Below, piece after piece: positions 28,059 to 35,089 of a DNA stretch of 64,000 nt. The stretch is taken from NCBI GenBank assembly GCA_963842295.1, contig CAWJFY010000011.1:279196-343195 (forward strand), read 5' to 3'. The translations under genes were made by a program, and so were the position numbers. Each line of letters opens with the position of its first letter. Within the stretch, counting starts at the first letter, position 1. The notes beneath the pieces were generated by a model, which saw nothing but the letters and a program-made list of their open reading frames with translations, was not told the DNA's origin and ran no database searches. Origin of the DNA: JAJNBA01 sp963842295 (GTDB taxonomy: Bacteria > Actinomycetota > UBA4738 > HRBIN12).

Positions 28059-29282
28059 GTGGCATTGGCGCTCGAGTTCTATCGCTCCGCGCCGAAGTAC
28101 CTCGGCGCGCGCGCGCTCGGGTCGAAGGCGCCCAAGATCCTGGCGGATGGCCTCATGACCGGCGGGTTGGCGCCGCTCAGGCTCGTGACCCAGAAGGATC
28201 CGGAACGCAAGCGCGAAGGGTGGGCGCGCGTGAAGCCACGGCTCGCCGGGATCTGCGGGAGCGATCTCTCCACGATCTCCGGGCGGTCCTCGCTCTATTT
28301 CTCACCGCTCGTGTCGCTCCCGTTCGTGCCCGGCCACGAGGTCGTCGGTGAGCTCCTCGATGACGTCGGCGACCTCGTGGCGGGGCAGCGTGTCGTGATC
28401 GCGAGCGTCCTCGGATGCGCGGCCCGCGGCGAGGAGCCCCCGTGTGAGCACTGCGCAGAGGGCCGTGTGGGCCGCTGCGACCGGGTCACCGTGGGACATC
28501 TGAAGCCCGGGCTCCAGACCGGGTACTGCACGGAGACGGGCGGCGGCTGGAGTCGCCTGATGCTCGCGCACCGGTCGCAGCTCTGGCCCGTGCCTGATGG
28601 GATGAGCGACGAGAGCGCGGTCCTGATCGAACCGCTGGCCTGCGCCATCCACGCGGCATTCCGCGCAGAGATCCCCGCGGGGGGAACCGTGCACGTGGTC
28701 GGCGCCGGCACGGTCGGCATCCTCACGTTGATCGCGATCAAAGCCTTCACGAAGGCAGATCACGTCGTCGTGGCCGCGAAGCACCAACGCCAGCGCGCCG
28801 CGGCGACGATGGCCGGCGCCGACGACGTCGTGCGCCCGGAGCACGCCGTCAAGGCGGTCCGGCGGACGGATCACGCGGTGAAGCTCACGCCGGAGCGGGG
28901 GATGGACTTTTTGCTGGGCGGCGTCGACGTGTCGATCGAGTGCACGGGGTCGAGCGGCGCCCTCGACCTCGCTCTCAGGACGACGAAAGCCGGGGGTCGT
29001 GTCGTCGTTTCGGGCATCCCCGGCGGAGGTGCCGATCTCACCCCGTTGTGGTTCCGCGAGCTCGAGCTCGTGGGTGCGTACACGTCCGGCGTGGAGGACC
29101 TCGGAGACGGCATCACGCGCTCGACCTTCGAGATCGCGATCGAGCTCGCCTCGAACCTCTCCATGCTCGACCAGCTCGTCGGGGCGATCTACCCGCTCGA
29201 CCGGTGGCGCGAGGCGCTCGACCACGCGATCGCCGCCGGCAAACTCGGCACGTTCAAGGTGGCGTTCGCGCCGCAGGACTGA
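28059..29282 (+). CDS. Zinc-type MDR alcohol dehydrogenase
   Basis: 407 residues. Catalytic zinc site from Cys in AGICGSDLS and His-Glu in VPGHEVVGE; structural zinc cysteines in the stretch EEPPCEHCAEGRVGRCDRV. The NAD(P) site is VHVVGAGTVGILTLIAIKA. Oxidises or reduces an alcohol/aldehyde pair, so it could act on the product of the upstream reductase. It begins 4 bases after that gene (GTG start) and is followed 15 bases later by the LarA-like gene. Confidence 0.92.
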   Translation: MALALEFYRSAPKYLGARALGSKAPKILADGLMTGGLAPLRLVTQKDPERKREGWARVKPRLAGICGSDLSTISGRSSLYFSPLVSLPFVPGHEVVGELLDDVGDLVAGQRVVIASVLGCAARGEEPPCEHCAEGRVGRCDRVTVGHLKPGLQTGYCTETGGGWSRLMLAHRSQLWPVPDGMSDESAVLIEPLACAIHAAFRAEIPAGGTVHVVGAGTVGILTLIAIKAFTKADHVVVAAKHQRQRAAATMAGADDVVRPEHAVKAVRRTDHAVKLTPERGMDFLLGGVDVSIECTGSSGALDLALRTTKAGGRVVVSGIPGGGADLTPLWFRELELVGAYTSGVEDLGDGITRSTFEIAIELASNLSMLDQLVGAIYPLDRWREALDHAIAAGKLGTFKVAFAPQD

Positions 29283-29297
29283 CAGGAGAGACGACGC

Positions 29298-30887
29298 ATG
29301 CCCAGACCCGGATTCGTCTTGGAGGTGGACGAGCGGACGCCCCCGCTCCTGGTTCACGAGGGCGAGGGCTTCCGCATGCAGAAGTTCCCGCTGGGGACCA
29401 GGGTCGTGTACCCCCCCGACGCACTGCCCGGGATCCGGGACGTCAATGGCGCGATCCGTCACGCCTTGCTCCACCCGATGGGGGGGTCGCAACCGCTGCC
29501 GGAGCTGCTCAAGGCCGGGATGAAGCTCACGATCGCGCTGGATGACATCTCGATCCCCCTGCCACCGATGACGCGCCCCGACATCCGGCAGCGGATCCTC
29601 GAGCAGGTGATCGAACTGGCGGCGCGCGAAGGCGTCGAGGACGTGCAGATCGTCGTCGCCACGGCCCTGCACCGTCGGATGACCGCCGAAGAGATCCGCC
29701 GGATGGTGGGCGAGCGAGTCTTCCGTTCGTTCTGGCCCAAGGATCTCTACAACTTCGACGGCGAAGACAAGGATGCGTTGACGTTCATCGGGACCACCGA
29801 GAAGCATGAGGACGTCGAGATCTCCAAGCGCGCCGCGGAATCGGATCTCCTCGTTTACATCAACGTCAACCTCGTGGCGATGGACGGCGGTCACAAGTCG
29901 GTGGCGATCGGCCTCGCCGGCTATCGCTCGCTCAAGCACCACCACAACGTCGAGACGATGATGCACTCGCGTTCCTACATGGACCCTCGCCCCGGCCACA
30001 GTGCGATCGCAGATTCCGCGACGCGCATGGGTCGGCTGCTCGCCGCGAACGGCCTCAAGATCTTCCAGATCGAGACCACCGTGAACTCGGAGACCTTCCC
30101 GAAGAACCTCGGCTTCCTGAACAGGAGGGAATGGGAGTGGTCCGCCTACGACCAGGGCCTCATGATCGCGGCGCGGAAGACGAACCAGCTGGCGCCGCCG
30201 CGAGCACGTAGGGAGTTCTTCCGTCGGGTCGAGGCCCCTTACAAGCTCACCGGGATCAACGCAGGCGAGGTGGAGGCCGTCCACGAGCGGACGCTCGACA
30301 ACCTGCATCGGCAACAATTGGTCGAGGTCCGGGGACAGTCCGACGTGCTCGTCCTCGGGCTACCGTACGTCAGCCCCTACAACGTGAACTCGATCATGAA
30401 CCCGATCCTGGTCCACTGTCTGGGGCTCGGCTACCTCTTCAACATGTACCGGAACATGCCGCTCGTGAAGCCGGGCGGCGTGGTGATCATGTATCACCCT
30501 GTGCCCTGGGAATTCCATCAGATCCATCACCCGTCCTACATCGATTTCTTCGAAGAGGTGCTGGCCGAGACGACGGATCCCTCCACGATCGAATCCAAGT
30601 ACGAGGAGCGGTACGCGACCGATCCCTGGTACACGCACCTGTACCGAACGTCGCACGCGTACCACGGCGTCCATCCCTTCTACATGTGGTACTGGGGCGC
30701 GCACGGGAGAGATCACGCCGGCGACGTGATCTTCGTCGGTGGCGAGCCGAAGTCGGTCGCACGCCTTGGCTACCGCGCCGCCGGCTCGTTCCGCGATGCC
30801 CTCGAGATGGCGAAGGACACCGTCGGGTCCTCGCCGTCGATCACGTACTTCCATGCCCCTCCGATCATGATCGCGGACGTGGTGTGA
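29298..30887 (+). CDS. LarA-like (DUF2088) protein, long form
   Basis: 529 residues, about 100 more than typical lactate racemase LarA. The N-terminal DUF2088 part is recognisable: LTIALDDISIPLPPM, VATALHRRMTAEEIRRMVG (the His of the LarA catalytic region) and GGHKSVAIGLAGYRSLKHHH, which matches the Lys/His motif that anchors the nickel-pincer cofactor. The C-terminal 200 residues are rich in Tyr, His and Trp and I do not recognise them. LarA-family enzymes isomerise 2-hydroxyacids by hydride transfer; the substrate here is unknown. The cofactor genes larB, larC and larE are not in the window. Confidence 0.8.
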   Translation: MPRPGFVLEVDERTPPLLVHEGEGFRMQKFPLGTRVVYPPDALPGIRDVNGAIRHALLHPMGGSQPLPELLKAGMKLTIALDDISIPLPPMTRPDIRQRILEQVIELAAREGVEDVQIVVATALHRRMTAEEIRRMVGERVFRSFWPKDLYNFDGEDKDALTFIGTTEKHEDVEISKRAAESDLLVYINVNLVAMDGGHKSVAIGLAGYRSLKHHHNVETMMHSRSYMDPRPGHSAIADSATRMGRLLAANGLKIFQIETTVNSETFPKNLGFLNRREWEWSAYDQGLMIAARKTNQLAPPRARREFFRRVEAPYKLTGINAGEVEAVHERTLDNLHRQQLVEVRGQSDVLVLGLPYVSPYNVNSIMNPILVHCLGLGYLFNMYRNMPLVKPGGVVIMYHPVPWEFHQIHHPSYIDFFEEVLAETTDPSTIESKYEERYATDPWYTHLYRTSHAYHGVHPFYMWYWGAHGRDHAGDVIFVGGEPKSVARLGYRAAGSFRDALEMAKDTVGSSPSITYFHAPPIMIADVV

Positions 30888-30897
30888 GGAGACGACC

Positions 30898-31806
30898 ATG
30901 AGCGTGAGGCACGAGCTGAAGGCGATGGCCGAAGGGTTCCGGTGGGGAAGGCGCCCGCTGGTCCCTCGGTCCGCGGAGGAGTACGCGAAGCCGAAGGAGG
31001 ACCGAGTCTTTCCCTCCGACTGGGCCCGGACCGACGCCGGAGTGGCGGCGAGGCAAGTGCTCTTGAAGGGAGCGATGCATCCCATCGTTCGGAACGAGCT
31101 CACCCTTCGCGTGTTCGGCCGAGACAACCTCGAAGGTGTCGATCCGCCGATGATCTTCTTCTCGAACCACTCGAGCCATCTGGACGCGACGCTGATCATG
31201 TGCACGCTGCCGGACGCGTGGCAGGCCAAAACCGCGGTGGGCGCGGCGCGCGACTACTTCTTCGACGTGTGGTGGCGGCAGGCGTTCACCGCGCTCGTCT
31301 ACGGAGCCTTCCCCATCGATCGCGCCCGAGGCGCGAAGGGTGCCGTGGACAAGGCACGTGAGCTCTTGTCCCAGGGGTGGAGCATCGTCGTCTTCCCGGA
31401 GGGCACACGCTCGGCCGACGGCCATCTGCAGCGGTTCCGGCACGGTGCCGCACGGCTCGCACTGGAGACCGGCGCCGGCGTCGCGCCCATCGCGATCGTC
31501 GGTGCGTTCCAGGCGATGCCGAAGGGTCGCTTCTGGCCGCGTTCGGGAAGACCTCCGGTCACGGTGCGCTACGGCGAGCCGTTCTGGCCGAGCGAGGGCG
31601 AGACCCATCAGGAGCTGTCCCGACGGATGACCCAGTCGGTGACGCAGCTCTTCCACGAGGAGCGCACGACGTGGTGGGAAGCGCTGCATCGCGCCCAGCG
31701 GGGCGAGACCCCTTCGCTCGTGGGTCCGCAAGGTCCCGACTGGCTCCGGCGATGGGAGGGCTCGCGCCCCGTCGCCCGGAAGGGTCCCGCGAAGGCCTGG
31801 GAATAG
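30898..31806 (+). CDS. PlsC-type lysophospholipid/glycerol-phosphate acyltransferase
   Basis: 302 residues. Carries all four acyltransferase blocks in order: the catalytic HxxxxD as NHSSHLDATL (near residue 92), GAFPIDR for block II, VVFPEGTRSADG for block III, and GVAPIAIVGAF for block IV. Transfers an acyl chain from CoA or ACP to a hydroxyl on a glycerol-type lipid. In this operon the acceptor might be an alcohol- or hydroxyacid-derived lipid. Starts 10 bases after the LarA-like gene; the TetR gene follows 3 bases after its stop. Confidence 0.93.
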   Translation: MSVRHELKAMAEGFRWGRRPLVPRSAEEYAKPKEDRVFPSDWARTDAGVAARQVLLKGAMHPIVRNELTLRVFGRDNLEGVDPPMIFFSNHSSHLDATLIMCTLPDAWQAKTAVGAARDYFFDVWWRQAFTALVYGAFPIDRARGAKGAVDKARELLSQGWSIVVFPEGTRSADGHLQRFRHGAARLALETGAGVAPIAIVGAFQAMPKGRFWPRSGRPPVTVRYGEPFWPSEGETHQELSRRMTQSVTQLFHEERTTWWEALHRAQRGETPSLVGPQGPDWLRRWEGSRPVARKGPAKAWE

Positions 31807-31809
31807 CTC

Positions 31810-32418
31810 GTGCCGAGAACGAGCGGGGCAGAACGGCGCTCGACCCTCGTCGAGGAGGCCATCCGGCAGTTCGGCCGCGAAGGCTATGCGGGGGCGAGCC
31901 TCGACGACATCGCCGGCGCCGTCGGTGTCCGCAAGCAGACCCTCCTGTACTACTTCCCCTCGAAGGACGCGCTGCTCGAGGCGTGTCTGCAGGCCGCGGG
32001 TCTCAGATTGGCGGAGGTGATCGCGCAGGCATTGGAGGGCAAGGAGGGGTACTGGGAGCGCGCGGAAGCCGTGATCCACTCGGTCTTCGATCTCGCGGCT
32101 GAATGGCCCGAATTCCCGATGTTCATCAGGGAGGCGGGCCGGCTCGGGCCGCACGCGTTCGAGCGGTTCGCCGACGTGCTCGACCCCCTCAGGCGACGAG
32201 CGGTCGACTTCCTCCGGTCCGGGATGGACGACGGTCAGGTCCGGAAGCAGGACCCGGCGATGCTCCTGTTCACGTTGTACACCGCGGTGGTGGGCTCGCT
32301 CACCGAGGCGAGCGTCCTGAACGCGGTGGTGGGGGCAGACAAGAGCCGGGCATCACTCCGGCGACGCGAGAAAGAGGTCGTGGGATTCGTCCGAGCCGCG
32401 CTGGAGCCGTCCGGATAG
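31810..32418 (+). CDS. TetR-family transcriptional regulator
   Basis: 202 residues. The N-terminal helix-turn-helix reads AIRQFGREGYAGASLDDIA, then GVRKQTLLYYFPSKDALLEA, a textbook TetR DNA-binding domain. The helical C-terminus should bind a ligand, plausibly an acyl-CoA or lipid intermediate. GTG start 3 bases after the acyltransferase; last gene of the operon. The palindrome in the operon promoter (25712-25727) is its likely operator. It converges on the MerB-like gene with only 3 bases between the stops. Confidence 0.95.
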   Translation: MPRTSGAERRSTLVEEAIRQFGREGYAGASLDDIAGAVGVRKQTLLYYFPSKDALLEACLQAAGLRLAEVIAQALEGKEGYWERAEAVIHSVFDLAAEWPEFPMFIREAGRLGPHAFERFADVLDPLRRRAVDFLRSGMDDGQVRKQDPAMLLFTLYTAVVGSLTEASVLNAVVGADKSRASLRRREKEVVGFVRAALEPSG

Positions 32419-32421
32419 GCG

Positions 32422-33117
32422 CTACTCGCCCGAGAGTCGCCAGAACTCGCCGACGAGCCCGAGCGAGTCGAAGGCTGCCTGAGCCTCGTTAGGCGCCTTA
32501 CGTCGCCAGTCTGCCGAGAGACGGTCCTCGAACCAGATCGTCGCGAGCTGCCACCCCTCCTGCGGGGTGAGGGTTGCTCCGATCTGGGTCTGCCGCCGCT
32601 CCGTCCACCGCGTCACGTGCTCTTCCGACCGGAAGAGAAGCATGCTCGCTCAGGTGGAGCCGATGTCGTCCCACCAGCGCGCCGCAGGGACCGCGAAATG
32701 GATCACGCTCCCTCGGGGCGGTTCGAGCGCACCCTCCCGTACGTCGATGGAGAGGGGCTCGGAGCAGTCGGGGCAATACGTTCGGATGCTCGCGTCGGCG
32801 GCCAGGCACGCCGGGATCCCGAGCGCATCCCAGATGCAGTTGCCGAAGTACTGACGATCGCCGACCACTACCTCGAACGGAGTCGGGATCGCGGAGAAGG
32901 GGCTCGCCATCCAGATGTAGGGCGTCCCGGGTGCGAGGACGAGGGCGTGGTCATTCGCGAGCCGTCGGAGCGAGGTCTCGACGTCGAGGGTTGCGACTCC
33001 GAGCCCCACTGCGATCTCGGGAGCCGTCGGTGGTCGAGCCTCCTCGACGATCTTCCGATACACGGCGAGCCTGACGTCACGGTCGAGGGTCACGGCGTCG
33101 CCGGAAGAGGCGACCAT
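32422..33117 (-). CDS. MerB-like (alkylmercury lyase family) protein with in-frame UGA, probable selenoprotein
   Basis: Read through TGA at 32652-32650 it gives 231 residues with Sec at 156. An N-terminal winged-helix-like part is followed by the MerB core: NCIWDALGIPA, TYCPDCSEPL and ARWWDDIGST-U-ASMLLF. By eye Cys94, Asp97, Cys115 and Sec156 fall on MerB Cys96, Asp99, Cys117 and Cys159. MerB uses Cys96, Asp99 and Cys159 to break carbon-mercury bonds. The part after the TGA continues without frame change to a normal C-terminus (FRSEEHVTRW). A GGUC-loop hairpin lies 12 bases after the TGA. selA and selB are in this window. The start ATG is 6 bases after rpsD, so the two share a transcript. 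Standard gene callers would report two fragments (155 and 73 residues). A Sec-containing MerB homologue (SaoL) is known to me from memory in anaerobes; none of its partners is seen here. Confidence 0.85.
32620..32637 (-). promoter_or_regulatory. Probable bacterial SECIS hairpin
   Basis: On the minus strand CUCUUCC and GGAAGAG form a perfect 7-base-pair stem closed by the loop GGUC. The stem starts 12 bases and the loop 19 bases after the in-frame UGA. E. coli fdhF has the same GGUC loop about 18 bases after its UGA. A lower stem (CAUG with CGUG) across a CUU/CA internal loop is possible. SelB recognises this element to deliver Sec-tRNA. Confidence 0.8.
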
Positions 33118-33123
33118 GGCTGC

Positions 33124-33726
33124 CTAGGAGTAGAACTCGACGACGAGTCGCTCTTCGAGGGTCACCGGGAGCGGGATCTCATCCCGCTCCGGGGTCCGCG
33201 TGAAGGCGCCCTTGATCTCATCCTTGTTGCGGTACAGGTATCCGGGCGGGTCCGGAGTGATCTGGATCGCTTCGCGGACGGAGATGAAGTTCCGCGCTTT
33301 CTCCGTGAGGCTGATCTCCTGACCGGGCTTCACCTGCGCGCTCGGAACGTCGACGCGCTTCCCGTCGATGAGCACGTGGCCATGCGAGACCAGCTGTCGC
33401 GCCTGGGGGATCGTGAGGGCGAAACCGAGACGCAGGATCACCGCGTCGATCCGGGTCTCCAGCTGCTTGAGCAACTCCTCGCCGGTCACGCCCATCGAAC
33501 GGTGTGCACGTTCGTAGTACTTGCGCATCTGTCTCTCGCCCACCGCGTAGATCGCCCGCATCTTCTGCTTCTCCACCAAGCGGGTCTGATACTCCGAGAT
33601 CCGCTTGCGGCCGCGGCCATGTTGACCGGGAGGGTAGGGCCGCTTGTTGGCAGGACAGTTCGGGCGCCCACACAGAGGGGCGCCCACACGGCGACACATG
33701 CGGTGCTTCGGTCCGAGTTTGTCCAT
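33124..33726 (-). CDS. rpsD: 30S ribosomal protein S4, zinc-binding form
   Basis: 200 residues. Nucleates assembly of the small-subunit body by binding 16S rRNA. The N-terminus has four cysteines (MCRRVGAPLCGRPNCPANK plus neighbours) of the zinc-containing form, then the S4 RNA-binding domain with LDAVILRLGFA-like RIDAVILRLGFALT and QARQLVSHGHVLIDGKRVD. It stands alone, away from the rpsM-rpsK-rpoA cluster, and is followed 6 bases later by the UGA-containing MerB-like gene. Divergent from the ADP-ribosylglycohydrolase with 60 bases between. Confidence 0.96.
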   Translation of the reverse strand: MDKLGPKHRMCRRVGAPLCGRPNCPANKRPYPPGQHGRGRKRISEYQTRLVEKQKMRAIYAVGERQMRKYYERAHRSMGVTGEELLKQLETRIDAVILRLGFALTIPQARQLVSHGHVLIDGKRVDVPSAQVKPGQEISLTEKARNFISVREAIQITPDPPGYLYRNKDEIKGAFTRTPERDEIPLPVTLEERLVVEFYS

Positions 33727-33772
33727 CGCGGCCGGTCAGACTACCAGAGGGCACTGTGCGGGCTTCCGCCGA

Positions 33773-33778
33773 TAGTCT
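33773..33778 (+). promoter_or_regulatory. TANNNT -10-like box for the ADP-ribosylglycohydrolase
   Basis: TAGTCT ends 8 bases before the GTG at 33787 with no ribosome binding site between, as in other leaderless-type starts here. Confidence 0.38.
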
Positions 33779-33786
33779 GCCCCACC

Positions 33787-34701
33787 GTGGATGACCTGCG
33801 GGAACGCGTGGTCGGGTGCGTCTTGGGGCTTGCGCTCGGGGATGCTCTCGGGGCGCCGTTCGAGTTCCGCCGGCGCGAGGAGATCCCTGATCCGCTGCCC
33901 ACGTTCGAGCGGAGTTGGATGGGACTCCCGCCGGGGACCTGGACCGACGACACCGCGATGGCCCGGAACCTCTGGCGGTCGCTCTCTGCGAGCGGCCGCC
34001 TGGACCTCGGGGATGTGTTTCGGCGCCATGTCGAGTGGATCCAGACGGACCCGCCGGATGCCGGTACATTCACCCGCCGCGTCCTGCGGGCGGCGGCCGA
34101 TGGGCGCTCGATGGATGATGCGGCGAGGATCGTGTGGGAGCAGCGCGGCCCTGAGGTCTCGGCCGGCAATGGATCCGTGATGTACTGCGCGCCGCTCGGA
34201 GCCTTCCGAGCGGCGCGCCCGGAGATGCTCTTCGACGAGGCGCCGGCGCTCTCCGCTATCACGCACTGGGATCAACGCTGTCGGACGGCCTGCCTGGCGG
34301 TCACGCTCGCGGTCGCAGGGCTCGTTCGCGGCGACGGGCATCGCGAGGCGGTCGAACGCGCGGTGCGAGCGGTGATCGACCGGGAAGGAGGGGAGGAGCT
34401 CGAGTACCTGGCCGCCGAGGCGGGACGAGCTCGGCCGATCGACGGGCCGGATATGGGCTTCACGCTGTTCACGGCGGGGATCGGGCTCCAGGTGGCCGCC
34501 GAGGGTCTCCCGTTCGAGGAAGGCCTTCGATACGTCGTGTCTCTCGGCGGTGACACCGACACGAATGCGGCCGTGAGTGGCGCGCTGCTGGGGGCGTCGT
34601 ACGGGCGAGCCGCGCTCCCGGATGCGTGGCTCGCGGCGCTGGCCGATCGATCCGAGATCGGCTCGGAAGCAGAGGCTCTCGCGGGCGCGGCGACCGCTTA
34701 G
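33787..34701 (+). CDS. ADP-ribosylglycohydrolase family protein
   Basis: 304 residues from GTG 33787; the frame is open far upstream but there it is antisense to rpsD and not protein-like. Family marks: GCVLGLALGDALGAPFEF at the start, the metal-binding TWTDDTAMA, and SLGGDTDTNAAVSGALLGA near the C-terminus with the paired Asp residues for the two Mg ions. Removes ADP-ribose from protein side chains (DraG-like) or nucleic acid; the target is not evident. Convergent with a small winged-helix gene, overlapping by four bases. Confidence 0.93.
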   Translation: MDDLRERVVGCVLGLALGDALGAPFEFRRREEIPDPLPTFERSWMGLPPGTWTDDTAMARNLWRSLSASGRLDLGDVFRRHVEWIQTDPPDAGTFTRRVLRAAADGRSMDDAARIVWEQRGPEVSAGNGSVMYCAPLGAFRAARPEMLFDEAPALSAITHWDQRCRTACLAVTLAVAGLVRGDGHREAVERAVRAVIDREGGEELEYLAAEAGRARPIDGPDMGFTLFTAGIGLQVAAEGLPFEEGLRYVVSLGGDTDTNAAVSGALLGASYGRAALPDAWLAALADRSEIGSEAEALAGAATA

Positions 34702-34904
34702 GAAGCGGTCGCCGCCCCCAGCCCGGGCACATACTCGTCGCCGATCCGGCGGACCACGTCGATCGCCTCGAGGTCGGACATCGCTCGGATCGCTTCACCG
34801 AGCGACATGCCGAATCGGCCGGCCAATTCGTCAAGGGTCCAAACCGCTGAGGGATCCTGGAACACCCGCATGATCGCGTCTCGTGGACTGGAGTCGGGGC
34901 CCAT
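34698..34904 (-). CDS. Small winged-helix-like protein
   Basis: 68 residues from ATG 34904, chosen because GAGGAGG lies about 7 bases upstream; the longer frame to 34985 is less protein-like. The sequence VWTLDELAGRFGMSLGEAIRAMSDLEAIDVVRR reads as a helix-turn-helix with a short wing (DEYVPGLG). A DNA-binding role is plausible but the target is unknown. Confidence 0.65.
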   Translation of the reverse strand: MGPDSSPRDAIMRVFQDPSAVWTLDELAGRFGMSLGEAIRAMSDLEAIDVVRRIGDEYVPGLGAATAS

Positions 34905-35089
34905 CAGTGTCCTCCTCGGTCGCAGTGTCTCTCGGACGTTCGCGGGATCTCCAGAGGTTCCTGGCAGGTTTCTCCCAGAGTTCATCTGTCATCCACCCGA
35001 TGCCGCTCCGGCCTCGTTCCGTGACAGATGTAACGCGCAAGGGAGAAGGCGATACGGTCCGAGCATCAGGCTTCCCGGGAGGTCGCAGC

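Noticed and set aside
28302..30317. Long 671-codon open frame on the minus strand
   Set aside because: It lies antisense to the dehydrogenase and LarA-like genes, which have clear family motifs; its composition is that of a high-GC shadow frame.
32422..32643. Separate 73-residue gene starting at ATG 32643
   Set aside because: It has no ribosome binding site, is in the same frame as the gene before it, and matches the C-terminus of the MerB family, so it is part of one UGA-containing gene.
32617..33786. Upstream extension of the ADP-ribosylglycohydrolase frame
   Set aside because: Antisense to rpsD and the MerB-like gene; the family sequence begins at GTG 33787.
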